Below, piece by piece: positions 55,943-63,909 of a DNA stretch of 64,000 nucleotides. Each line of letters opens with the position of its first letter. The stretch's first letter is position 1. Source of the DNA: Massilia brevitalea (GTDB lineage: Bacteria; Pseudomonadota; Gammaproteobacteria; Burkholderiales; Burkholderiaceae_D); NCBI RefSeq assembly GCF_030711405.1, contig NZ_JAULSI010000014.1:1-64000 (forward strand), written 5' to 3'. The position numbers and the translations under genes are program-made. The notes below the pieces were generated by a model. That model was not told the origin of the DNA and ran no database searches. It saw only the letters and a program-made list of their open reading frames with translations.

Positions 55943-57204
55943 CGCTGCCATCCTTCGTGTCCCAGCTGGGCTGGGTGCTGCTCGACTTCGTCTGGCAGGG
56001 CGCGCTGGTCGGCTGCGCCACGGCCGTGCTGCTGCTCGCCCTGCGCAACGCGCGCGCCGAATCGCGCTATGTGGTGGCCTGCAGCGGCCTGCTCCTGTGC
56101 CTGTTGTGGCCGGCCTGCGCGCTGGTGCTGCGCCTCGGCGGCGATGCGGATGGCGCCAGCGCCGCCCTGCCCCTCGGCCAGCTGTTAATTGGCGGCGCGG
56201 CGCAGGCGGACAGCTGGCTCGATACGGTGCAGCGCAAGCTGTCGTGGATGGTCGGCGCCTGGGCCTGCTGCGCCGCGGCGCTGGCCCTGCGCATGGTGCT
56301 CGGCCTGATGTGGATAGACCGGGCGGCGCGCCGCGAGGCGGGCAATGCGCAGTGGCAGGCGCGCCTGGACACGCTGGCGCGCGGCTTCGGCATCGACCGT
56401 GCCGTACGCCTGCGTATCGTCGACGGCCTGGCCAGCCCGGTCACGGCCGGCTGGCTGAAGCCGGTGGTGCTGGTGCCGGCGGCGCTGGTGTCGGGCATGC
56501 CGCCGCAGCTGCTGGAAGCCTTGCTGGCGCACGAACTGGCGCACGTGCGCCGCGGAGACTACCTGGTCAACCTGGTCCAGAGTGTGATCGAGACCCTGCT
56601 GTTCTACCACCCGGCCGTGTGGTGGATCTCGCACCGCATCCGCGTCGAGCGCGAACATATTGCCGACGACCTGGCCGCGCGCCAGATCGGCGAACCGCGG
56701 CGCCTTGCCCTGGCGCTTTCCGAACTGGAGAAACTCCAGTTCGCCAACAACAAACTGGCCATGGCGGCCAATGGAGGAGATCTCATGCAACGCATCAAAC
56801 GACTGGTCCGTCCCACGCCCGATATGCAGGCACTCAACTGGAAGGCGGCGATTCCCGTACTGGGCCTGGCCGCCACCCTGCTGGTCGGCTGCGCGCAGAC
56901 GCCGGTGGCCGACAGCGCGGACGCCGTCACCACCCCGCCGCTCGCCCAGTTCAGCAGCTGCGCCAAGCCGATGTACCCGGCCGAAACGCTGGCAAAGCGG
57001 CTGCAAGGTACGGTGACCTTGCAATTCAAGGTCGAGGCCGACGGCAGCGTGCAGGACTCGAAGGTGATGAAGTCGAGCGGGGATGCATCGCTGGACGAAG
57101 CGGCGCGCGTGGCGATTGCCAAGTGCACCTTTACGCCGGCAACGGTGAACGGCAAGCCGAAGGCGGCGTGGGCGCCGGTGCAGTACGTGTGGTCGGTGGA
57201 CTGA
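55939..57204 (+). CDS. M56 (BlaR1-like) membrane metalloprotease fused to a TonB C-terminal domain
   Basis: A 421-residue membrane protein. Hydrophobic segments at about residues 20-36, 45-64, 102-126 and a later one near 285-300 enclose a gluzincin protease domain with the zinc motif HELAH (198-202) and the downstream Glu (EREHIADDLAARQIG). Instead of a penicillin-binding sensor the C terminus (about 330-421) is a TonB_C-type fold (PMYPAETLAKRLQGTVTLQF, VQDSKVMKSSGDASLDEAAR). By analogy to BlaR1 it would cleave the BlaI-type repressor when it senses an envelope signal. No beta-lactamase gene is nearby. Confidence 0.92.
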   Translation: MTLPSFVSQLGWVLLDFVWQGALVGCATAVLLLALRNARAESRYVVACSGLLLCLLWPACALVLRLGGDADGASAALPLGQLLIGGAAQADSWLDTVQRKLSWMVGAWACCAAALALRMVLGLMWIDRAARREAGNAQWQARLDTLARGFGIDRAVRLRIVDGLASPVTAGWLKPVVLVPAALVSGMPPQLLEALLAHELAHVRRGDYLVNLVQSVIETLLFYHPAVWWISHRIRVEREHIADDLAARQIGEPRRLALALSELEKLQFANNKLAMAANGGDLMQRIKRLVRPTPDMQALNWKAAIPVLGLAATLLVGCAQTPVADSADAVTTPPLAQFSSCAKPMYPAETLAKRLQGTVTLQFKVEADGSVQDSKVMKSSGDASLDEAARVAIAKCTFTPATVNGKPKAAWAPVQYVWSVD

Positions 57205-57225
57205 GTGCGGGGATGATGCGGTAAA

Positions 57226-57455
57226 CGTAGGGTGGGCCGGGCCGCGAAAGGCACAACCGTACGGTGGGCACTCCGTGCCCACGCGGAACGATGATCATCG
57301 TTAGCGCGTGCCGTATCGAGATCGAAGCGGATTGCCGGCGTATGAGAAGCGTCTCGCGAACGTCTCCAGCATGCTTGAAGCCGCGGAGCGAATAGTCGCA
57401 GCAGCGGACCCTGGACAAGCACGTAACCGCGTGGGCACGGGGTGCCCACCGTACG
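57226..57455. repeat. Long inverted pair of palindromic repeats
   Basis: The left part (57226-57284) holds two successive motifs, a GTAGGGTGGGCCGGGCC form and a standard CCGTACGGTGGGCACTCCG form. The right copy lies at 57421-57455 and is nearly identical to the right copy at 5628-5662. The inner 136 bases show no gene. Together with a hairpin near 57.5 kb it fills the gap between the M56 and scoB genes. Confidence 0.85.
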
Positions 57456-57517
57456 TTCCCGCAGTCAACTTCGGACGCGCAAGCGACGAGACGAACATTC
57501 ACGCTGTAAACGACAAA

Positions 57518-57539
57518 GGGCGCTGATATGTCAGCGCCC
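57518..57539 (-). terminator. Hairpin after scoB
   Basis: GGGCGCTGA-TATG-TCAGCGCCC is a 9-base perfect stem 24 bases past the scoB stop, followed on the minus strand by TTTGTCG. The T run is short, so it may be a weak terminator. Confidence 0.65.
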
Positions 57540-57562
57540 TCTTCATTCAACGCGACGAAGGA

Positions 57563-58213
57563 TTACACCGCCGACACGTCCAGCTCCGTTCCGGTCGCCG
57601 CCAGCACGTCTTCCTTGCTCACGCCCGGCGCCAGCTCGACCAGCTTCAGGCCGGCGCCGGTGACATCGATCACACCCAGGTCGGTAATGATGCGGTCCAC
57701 CACGCCCACGCCGGTCAGCGGCAGGTCGCATTTCTTGAGGATCTTGTGCGACGTCGTGCCGTCCTTGGCGGTCGCCACGTGTTCCATCACCACCACCACG
57801 CGCTTGACGCCGGCCACCAGGTCCATCGCGCCGCCCATGCCCTTCACCATCTTGCCCGGGATCATCCAGTTGGCCAGGTCGCCGCCTTCCGACACCTGCA
57901 TCGCACCAAGGATGGCGAGGTTGATCTTGCCGCCGCGGATCATGCCGAAGGAATCGGCCGAGCTGAAGTAGGAGGCGCCCGGCAGCGCGGTCACGGTCTG
58001 CTTGCCGGCGTTGATCAGGTCGGCGTCGACCGCGTCATCCGTCGGGAACGGTCCAATGCCGAGCAAGCCGTTTTCCGATTGCAGGAAGACTTCGATGTCC
58101 TGCGGCACATAGTTGGCGACCAAGGTCGGCAAGCCGATGCCCAGGTTCACATAAAAGCCGTCCTGCAGCTCTTTCGCTGCGCGCGCAGCCATTTCATCAC
58201 GAGTCCATGCCAT
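57563..58213 (-). CDS. scoB: 3-Oxoacid CoA-transferase subunit B
   Basis: The 216-residue beta subunit of succinyl-CoA:acetoacetate CoA-transferase. It has the catalytic Glu in the family motif ([13 protein letters not shown]), [15 protein letters not shown], and [20 protein letters not shown] with [11 protein letters not shown]. The enzyme moves CoA from succinyl-CoA to acetoacetate so that 3-hydroxybutyrate/acetoacetate can be used. It follows scoA by 21 bases. Confidence 0.96.
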   Translation of the reverse strand: MAWTRDEMAARAAKELQDGFYVNLGIGLPTLVANYVPQDIEVFLQSENGLLGIGPFPTDDAVDADLINAGKQTVTALPGASYFSSADSFGMIRGGKINLAILGAMQVSEGGDLANWMIPGKMVKGMGGAMDLVAGVKRVVVVMEHVATAKDGTTSHKILKKCDLPLTGVGVVDRIITDLGVIDVTGAGLKLVELAPGVSKEDVLAATGTELDVSAV

Positions 58214-58234
58214 GTTCTGTCTCCGAATGATCTT

Positions 58235-58933
58235 TTAGTTGGCGCGCACGGTCCGCTGTTCGATGCGCTTTTCAGGCGTCGGGTTGTGGACGATGCGGTG
58301 CACGAAGATGCTCGGGGTGTGCACCCCGTCCGGATCGATCTCGCCAATCTCGACCAGTTCCTCGACTTCCGCGATGCAGACCTTGCCTGCGCTGGCCACG
58401 TTCGGGTTGAAGTTGCGCGCGGTCTTGCGGAACACCAGGTTGCCGGCCTTGTCGGCTTTCCAGGCTTTCACCAGCGAGACGTCGGGCAGCAGCGCGTGTT
58501 CCATCACGTAGTGCTCGCCGTCGAATTCGCGCGTTTCCTTGCCGTCGGCAACGATGGTGCCGTAGCCGGTTTTCGTGAAGAAGGCCGGGATGCCGGCGCC
58601 GCCTGCGCGCAGCTTTTCGGCCAGCGTGCCTTGCGGGGTGAATTCGAGTTCGAGTTCGCCGGCCAGGAACTGGCGTGCGAATTCCTTGTTCTCGCCCACG
58701 TAGGAGGCGATCATCTTCTTGATCTGCCGCGTTTCCAGCAGCTGGCCGAGGCCGAAGCCGTCCACGCCTGCGTTGTTGGAGATGGCAGTGAGTTGCTTGA
58801 CGCCCGAATCGCGCAGCGCTGCGATCAGCGCTTCGGGAATGCCGCACAGGCCGAAGCCGCCGACGGCGATCGTCTGGCCGTCCTGGACGACGCCGGCCAG
58901 CGCCGATGCCGCATCTGGATAAACTTTGTTCAT
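58235..58933 (-). CDS. scoA: 3-Oxoacid CoA-transferase subunit A
   Basis: The 232-residue alpha subunit: the glycine-rich coenzyme motif (TIAVGGFGLCGIPEALIAAL), SNNAGVDGFGLGQLL, and GGAGIPAFFTKTGYGTIVAD are standard. It is the first gene of scoAB. A PAS-LuxR regulator gene is divergent from it with a 142-base gap and may control it. Together with the 3-hydroxybutyrate dehydrogenase at 38 kb it completes the ketone-body route. Confidence 0.96.
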   Translation of the reverse strand: MNKVYPDAASALAGVVQDGQTIAVGGFGLCGIPEALIAALRDSGVKQLTAISNNAGVDGFGLGQLLETRQIKKMIASYVGENKEFARQFLAGELELEFTPQGTLAEKLRAGGAGIPAFFTKTGYGTIVADGKETREFDGEHYVMEHALLPDVSLVKAWKADKAGNLVFRKTARNFNPNVASAGKVCIAEVEELVEIGEIDPDGVHTPSIFVHRIVHNPTPEKRIEQRTVRAN

Positions 58934-59075
58934 ACCCGTCCCTTTAATAGTTAAGCCAAGAAGCTCTTATGTCCTGCAGAGTAGAGCGAGGCAGCATAAA
59001 ATACGCTTGCGCAAAGCACAATACCGTAGAAATACCGGCCCCCGGCCAAACCCGTCCCCAGTCGACCTGCATCAG

Positions 59076-59636
59076 ATGAATTCATCATACGCCATTGATT
59101 ACGAAATGATTTTCCAGCATGCCCCGGTCGGCATGTGCATTTCGGTGAACCGTGTGATCCAGTCCTGCAACGTGGCGCTGGCATCGATGTTCGGCTACGA
59201 ACGCGGTCAGCTCGACGGCCAGTCCTTCGCCGTGCTCTACCCCACCATGGACGAGTTCCTGCGCACCGGCGACCGCATCGTGCCGATCATGAACGCGCGC
59301 GGGCGCTATTCCGACGAGCGCATCATGCGCCGCGGCGACGGGGAACTGTTCTGGTGCCATGTGGCCGGCCGCGCGCTCGATGCGGGCGACGCGCTCGGCG
59401 CCGGCGTCTGGACCTTCGAGGACGTCAGCGAAAAGCGTCCGGTCACGGCGGAACTGACGCCGCGCGAACGCGAGATCGCGGCGCTGCTGGTGGAAGGGAA
59501 AACCAGCAAGGTGATCGCCCGCGAAACCGACCTCAGCCCGCGCACGGTGGAGATGCACCGGGCGAAGCTGATGAAGAAGTTCGCTGCGTCGACCTCGTCG
59601 GAACTGGTGCACAAGCTGGTCGGCGTCGCGCGCTGA
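59076..59636 (+). CDS. PAS-LuxR transcriptional regulator
   Basis: A 186-residue one-component regulator. Residues about 8-118 form a PAS domain (IFQHAPVGMCISVNRVIQSC, MFGYERGQLDGQSFAVLYPT), with a PAC-like end (GVWTFEDVSEKR). Residues about 122-182 form a LuxR helix-turn-helix (LTPREREIAALLVEGKTSKV, LSPRTVEMHRAKLMKKF). There is no receiver, so the PAS domain is the likely sensor. It is divergent from scoAB. The upstream frame to 58926 overlaps the scoA promoter and is not used. Confidence 0.88.
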   Translation: MNSSYAIDYEMIFQHAPVGMCISVNRVIQSCNVALASMFGYERGQLDGQSFAVLYPTMDEFLRTGDRIVPIMNARGRYSDERIMRRGDGELFWCHVAGRALDAGDALGAGVWTFEDVSEKRPVTAELTPREREIAALLVEGKTSKVIARETDLSPRTVEMHRAKLMKKFAASTSSELVHKLVGVAR

Positions 59637-59706
59637 GACAGGGTATATTTTTGACTGCGGTTTCGAAGTAAATCCACTCCAGAACTGGAGTAAAGCAGAC
59701 CGCAAT
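59637..59706. terminator. Convergent-gene hairpin
   Basis: Between the PAS-LuxR stop and the phosphopantetheinyl transferase stop lies ACTCCAG-AA-CTGGAGT (59676-59691), enclosed by a second arm pair TGCGGT/ACCGCA. It may end transcription from both sides; the T runs are weak. Confidence 0.4.
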
Positions 59707-60327
59707 TCAAACGCTTGAATGCACGCCGCGCAGGTCGATCATGGCAGGTTCCACGTCCAGCGCCTCCATGTTGCTCAGGGCGAGTGCCAGACCGGGGAAA
59801 GTGTGAACGATATCGTGGATGCCCCGGCCGCCCAGCTTGATGTTGGCTTCATAGCGGCACCACATGCGATAGAAAGCGTCCGCACGCGCGGCCGGGTCCA
59901 GGAACTGCAGCCGCCCGGCTTCTTCTGAACCAAACGCCTGTTCGGCGATGGCGACCACATCGCGCGCGGGATCGATGCGTTCGATGTCGAGCCCCACCGG
60001 CCCGTCCGGGCTGACCGCGCAGGCTACCCACTGCCCGCTATGCGAAATGCTCAGGCCAAGGCCCGGCCGTTCGGGAAAGGCGAGCGCCGGCGCATTGCCC
60101 GGCCGCTCGGTCAACTTGACCGCGTGCGGTGCGACGCCCAGCAACTCGCCAAGCGCCATGCGTAGCAGCACGCGGCCGGCGACGAACTGGCGCCGCCGCT
60201 CGGCGCGCACGAAGCGTTCGTGCCGCAGGCGCTCGGCGTCGTTCAGCCAGCCGAGGCCCGTCGCGAACCAGTCCGCATCCAGCGCTGACGTGTCGGCCAG
60301 CCACAGCAGCGTTCCTGCCTTTGCCAT
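59707..60327 (-). CDS. 4'-Phosphopantetheinyl transferase (Sfp type)
   Basis: A 206-residue enzyme that transfers the phosphopantetheine arm from CoA to carrier proteins. Signature motifs are in place: SISHSGQWVACAVS, GPVGLDIERID (Mg ligands D114 and E116), and W156CRYEANIK164 (catalytic Glu160 and Lys164). It is the last visible gene of the aryl-polyene cluster and would activate the acyl carrier proteins encoded further right, outside the window. It starts 15 bases after the stop of the preceding gene. Confidence 0.93.
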   Translation of the reverse strand: MAKAGTLLWLADTSALDADWFATGLGWLNDAERLRHERFVRAERRRQFVAGRVLLRMALGELLGVAPHAVKLTERPGNAPALAFPERPGLGLSISHSGQWVACAVSPDGPVGLDIERIDPARDVVAIAEQAFGSEEAGRLQFLDPAARADAFYRMWCRYEANIKLGGRGIHDIVHTFPGLALALSNMEALDVEPAMIDLRGVHSSV

Positions 60328-60342
60328 GGCTGCCCTTCCCGC

Positions 60343-60783
60343 TTATTTGAGCTTGACGAAGTCGGCCCTCAGCGCCACGCCCGTCATCATCGCGCCATCG
60401 TGGCATTCGAACTCGGTCTCGCTCGAATTCTCGATGTTCTTGTAGTTGCTGACGATGTTCACGACCGCGTTCGCGCCGAGTTCCTGGGCGCGCGCCTTCA
60501 GGCGCAGCATGGCCGACAGAAAGGCCCAGTTGCAGGACTTCTCGGCCGACTTGCCGAAGGAGTTGGTCTTCTGGCTGGTCTGGTCGGTACCGAGCTTTTT
60601 CAGCACGGCCGGGGTCTTCTGCTTGCCGAAGTAGAACTTGACGTCGTCGCCGAGGCGGGACTGGGCGTCGTTGTCGGCCATGGCGGCGTCCAGCGGCATC
60701 ATCAGCTTGGTATCGCGCGCCTGGGCTGGGAGGGTGCTGCCGATGGCGGCAATGGCGGCGACGGTGAGGATCAGTTTTTTCAT
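60343..60783 (-). CDS. Exported YbjQ-like protein of the aryl-polyene cluster
   Basis: A 146-residue protein with a signal peptide (residues 1-22, ending AQA). The C-terminal half (AMLRLKARAQELGANAVVNI, VSNYKNIENSSETEFEC) resembles the YbjQ/heavy-metal-binding fold, in which a GANAVV segment is typical; such proteins are sometimes labelled excinuclease ATPase subunit by mistake. It has two cysteines (KSCNWAF, FECHDG). Its role is unknown; its position between apeR and the carrier-protein activator suggests an accessory envelope role. Confidence 0.7.
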   Translation of the reverse strand: MKKLILTVAAIAAIGSTLPAQARDTKLMMPLDAAMADNDAQSRLGDDVKFYFGKQKTPAVLKKLGTDQTSQKTNSFGKSAEKSCNWAFLSAMLRLKARAQELGANAVVNIVSNYKNIENSSETEFECHDGAMMTGVALRADFVKLK

Positions 60784-60881
60784 GTTGTTATTCGCTTGTG
60801 GATCGGTGGAAGAAAACCGGCGGCGCTACCCTGCCGCCGGCGACTATCGAAGCGGACAGGATCGTCCGCCGTGCTGCAAAC

Positions 60882-61463
60882 TCAGTTGACCGCTGCGTCG
60901 TCGGCGCCGGTCGGGCCGCCTACGGCCTGGTCGTAGTTGGCGATGACGTAGCTGCTGGCCAGCCTGGACACGCGGGTCAGCATCAGATTGTCCTGCACGC
61001 CCAGGGTAAAGCCGCCGCTCATCGCATTCGCGCGCTGGAAGAATTCCGGCGTGGCGATCACCTTGCCGGTGTTGTCGCGGAAGGTCACGCGCATCAGCAC
61101 GCCCGAGCTGCCGGCCAGCGGACCGAGGAACACGCGCTTGGTGGTGCTCTTGAACGACATCTCTTCGACGATCGGTTCCACGGTCAGCGTGCGGCCATTG
61201 TCCGGGCGGCTATTCCACTGGGCCAGCGACGGCGCCAGGTCCTTGTCCAGGTTGGCGGCGATCTTGCCCAGCGCGGCCGGGTTGCCCTTGTAGCCGGGCG
61301 CATAGGCCACCGGCTTGACGTCGATGCGGCCATAGGACGAGAACGCGGTGGCCGGCGCCGGGTTGTGCGACGACGAAGCCTTGATCTTGGTGGCGCAGCC
61401 GTGGATCAGCGGGAGCGCAACCAGGGCAGCAGCGGCGAGGAGGATGCGGCGGGTGTTCTTCAT
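60882..61463 (-). CDS. Putative lipoprotein of the aryl-polyene cluster
   Basis: A 193-residue exported protein, probably lipidated at the Cys of LPLIHGC (about residue 23). The mature domain (FSSYGRIDVKPVAYAPGYKG, LTVEPIVEEMSFKSTTKRVF, FLGPLAGSSGVLMRVTFRDN) reads like DUF4410-type lipoproteins that seem to assist envelope assembly, but the family is not certain. It starts 3 bases after apeR and is clearly in the same operon. Confidence 0.72.
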   Translation of the reverse strand: MKNTRRILLAAAALVALPLIHGCATKIKASSSHNPAPATAFSSYGRIDVKPVAYAPGYKGNPAALGKIAANLDKDLAPSLAQWNSRPDNGRTLTVEPIVEEMSFKSTTKRVFLGPLAGSSGVLMRVTFRDNTGKVIATPEFFQRANAMSGGFTLGVQDNLMLTRVSRLASSYVIANYDQAVGGPTGADDAAVN

Positions 61464-61466
61464 GGT

Positions 61467-62714
61467 TTATCTCTCTTGGTTGTTGGAAGACCAGCGTTTG
61501 AAAATCAGGGACGTGTTGATGCCGCCGAACGCAAAATTGTTCGACATGACGTACTCGCATTCGAGGCGCCGTCCCTCGCCCCGGATGTAATCCAGTTCCC
61601 CGCACTCCGGGTCGATGTCGTTCAGGTTCAGCGTCGGCGCGAACCAGCCTTCGCGCATCATCTCGATGCTGAACCAGGCCTCGAGCGCGCCGCAGGCGCC
61701 CAGGGTGTGGCCCATGTAGCTCTTCAGGGAGCTGATCGGCATGCGGCTGCCGAACAGCGCGTGCGTGGCCTGGGTCTCGGCCAGGTCGCCCTGCTGGGTC
61801 GCGGTGCCGTGCGCGTTCACGTAGCCGATCGCGTCCGGCGCCAGGCCGGCGTCGTCCAGCGCCAGCTGCATCGCCACCTGCATCGTGGCCGCCTTCGGCT
61901 GGGTCACGTGGGTGCCGTCGCTGTTGGTGCCGAAGCCCACCAGCTCGGCGTAGATGGTGGCGCCGCGCGCGACCGCATGCTCATACTCTTCCAGGATCAG
62001 GCAGCCGGCGCCCTCGCCGATCACCAGGCCGTCGCGCGCACGGTCGAAGGGGCGCGGCGTGGTCTCGGGCGTATCGTTGCGGGTGCTGGTGGCGAACAGG
62101 GTGTCGAACACGGCCGCCTCGGTGGCGCACAGCTCCTCGGCGCCGCCGGCGATCATCGCAGTCTGCTTCCCGCTCTGGATCGCCTCGTAGGCATAGCCGA
62201 TACCCTGGCTGCCCGAGGTGCAGGCCGACGAGGTGGTGAACACGCGCCCGGTCACGCCGAAGAACACGCCGATGTTCACCGGCGCCGTGTGCGCCATCAT
62301 CTTGATGTAGGTGGTGGCGTTGATGCCGCGCGTGGTGCGTTCTTCCATCATGCGCCCGAAGTCGCCGATGGCGCTTGGGGTGCCGGCCGAGGACCCGAAG
62401 GACACGCCGACCTTGCCGCTACTGAGCATGGGATGGTCCAGCAGGCCCGCATCCTGCAGCGCCAGTTCGCTGGCGCGGGTGGCGAGCAAGGCCACGCGGC
62501 CCATGCTGCGCATGGTCTTGCGGTTGAAGCGCGGCGACAGTTCGAATGGCGCGGCCGGCGCGCCGAGGCGCGTGTTCAGGCCCTCGTAGTCGGCCCAGTC
62601 ATCCATGCGCACGATGGCGTTGCGGCCGGCGCCCAGGCGCGCGCGGACCGTGGCCCAATCGTTGCCGAGCGGGCTGATGCCGGCCATGCCGGTGACGACG
62701 ACGCGGCGCTTCAT
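61467..62714 (-). CDS. apeR: Beta-ketoacyl-ACP synthase of aryl-polyene synthesis
   Basis: A 415-residue FabF-like condensing enzyme with the full Cys-His-His site: C165 (TSSACTSGSQG), H302 (NAHGTATQQGD) and H336 (KSYMGHTLGACG). It ends in the typical SNNFAFGGINTSLIF. In aryl-polyene clusters a ketosynthase lies after the ketoreductase gene in the order apeO-apeP-apeQ-apeR, which is the order here. It would extend a 4-hydroxybenzoate-derived or similar aryl starter, or supply a fatty-acid part. The ATG overlaps the apeQ stop (ATGA). Confidence 0.9.
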   Translation of the reverse strand: MKRRVVVTGMAGISPLGNDWATVRARLGAGRNAIVRMDDWADYEGLNTRLGAPAAPFELSPRFNRKTMRSMGRVALLATRASELALQDAGLLDHPMLSSGKVGVSFGSSAGTPSAIGDFGRMMEERTTRGINATTYIKMMAHTAPVNIGVFFGVTGRVFTTSSACTSGSQGIGYAYEAIQSGKQTAMIAGGAEELCATEAAVFDTLFATSTRNDTPETTPRPFDRARDGLVIGEGAGCLILEEYEHAVARGATIYAELVGFGTNSDGTHVTQPKAATMQVAMQLALDDAGLAPDAIGYVNAHGTATQQGDLAETQATHALFGSRMPISSLKSYMGHTLGACGALEAWFSIEMMREGWFAPTLNLNDIDPECGELDYIRGEGRRLECEYVMSNNFAFGGINTSLIFKRWSSNNQER

Positions 62715-63445
62715 GCCAGGCCTCCGTTCACCGACAGCACCTGGCGCGTGACGTAACCCGCGTCTTCCGACATCAAATAGCTCACCGCCGCCGCCACTTC
62801 GTGCGGGCGGCCGACGCGGCGCGCCGGGATCATCTTCAGCGCTTCTTCCATCGGTACTTCCTCGATCATGTCGGTCTCGATCAGGCCGGGCGCCACGCAG
62901 TTCACCGTGATGCTGCGCTTGGCCAGTTCCAGCGCCAGCGCCTTGGTGGCGCCGATGATGCCGGCTTTCGCTGCGCTGTAGTTCACCTGTCCCCGGTTGC
63001 CGACCAGGCCGGACACCGAGGCCATGGTCACGATGCGGCCCGGCTTGCGGCGCTGGACCATCGGCATCACCAAGGGGTTGAGCACATTGAAGAAGCCGTC
63101 GAGATTCGTGCCCAGCACCTGGTCCCACTCCTCTCCGGTCATGGCCGGGAAAGCGGTATCGCGCGCCACACCGGCATTCGCCACCACGCCGTAGTAGCAG
63201 CCATGGGCCTCGATGTCGGCCAGCAGCGCGGCGCCCGTCGCATCGCGTTCTGCGATATCGAACTGCAGCACGCGCGCCTGCCCGCCATCGGCATTGATAC
63301 CGGCGGCGACCGCATCGGCTTCCTCGCGCCGGCTGCGGCAATGCACGACCACCGTGTATCCGTCGCGCGCCAGGCGCTGGGCGATGGCCTTGCCGATGCC
63401 GCGCGACGAGCCGGTCACCAGCACACTCTTGTCTTTACTACTCAT
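62711..63445 (-). CDS. apeQ: 3-Ketoacyl-ACP reductase of aryl-polyene synthesis
   Basis: A 244-residue FabG-like reductase: TGSSRGIGKAIAQRLA (NADPH), ANAGVARDTAFPAM, catalytic Ser in MASVSGLVGNRG, NYSAAKAGIIGATKALALEL (Tyr and Lys), NCVAPGLIETDM. It reduces the beta-keto group after each condensation before dehydration to the conjugated double bond. It overlaps both neighbours by 4 bases. Confidence 0.92.
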   Translation of the reverse strand: MSSKDKSVLVTGSSRGIGKAIAQRLARDGYTVVVHCRSRREEADAVAAGINADGGQARVLQFDIAERDATGAALLADIEAHGCYYGVVANAGVARDTAFPAMTGEEWDQVLGTNLDGFFNVLNPLVMPMVQRRKPGRIVTMASVSGLVGNRGQVNYSAAKAGIIGATKALALELAKRSITVNCVAPGLIETDMIEEVPMEEALKMIPARRVGRPHEVAAAVSYLMSEDAGYVTRQVLSVNGGLA

Positions 63446-63909
63446 TCTGAACTCCGTTGCAAAAACTCTTCAACATTATCTGGCTGGAAGACGGTGATCG
63501 TGGCCGTGGCCAGTTCCTTTACGCTGCCGTCTTCACTGACTTCCTGAATACAGCAATCGAAGGCACCCAGGCCGTTGTCGCCCTGCAGCGCGCGGTGCAC
63601 ATGGATGGTGAGCACGCTGCCCAGCGCAAACGCTGGCACCGCACAGGCATAGCGCCGCGTGCCGAGCAGGAAGCCGACGCGCACCGGCTCGCCGCGCTGC
63701 GTGGCCACATAACCCGCATGCGCCGCCACCGCCTGCGCCATGTACTCGACGCCGACCCAGGCGCCGACCACGCCCTTGGCCAGGAACATGGTGTCCGGGC
63801 CGATGCGCACCTCGGCCGTCAGGTTCTCTTCGTCGGCCGACACAAAACTGCCGAGCAGGGACATGGCGCCGCTGTGCGGGACCAGGCTGTGGATGTCGGG
63901 CACGGTCAT
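63442..63909 (-). CDS. apeP: Hotdog-fold dehydratase of aryl-polyene synthesis
   Basis: A 155-residue hotdog protein. LVPHSGAMSLLGSF supplies the conserved His of FabA/FabZ-like dehydratases, followed by VVGAWVGVEYMAQAVAAHAG (the acidic and central-helix part) and GFLLGTRRYACAVPAFA. This pattern is that of ApeP-type 3-hydroxyacyl-ACP dehydratases, which form the polyene double bonds. The ATG overlaps the stop of the upstream ketosynthase gene, and its stop overlaps apeQ. Confidence 0.88.
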   Translation of the reverse strand: MTVPDIHSLVPHSGAMSLLGSFVSADEENLTAEVRIGPDTMFLAKGVVGAWVGVEYMAQAVAAHAGYVATQRGEPVRVGFLLGTRRYACAVPAFALGSVLTIHVHRALQGDNGLGAFDCCIQEVSEDGSVKELATATITVFQPDNVEEFLQRSSE

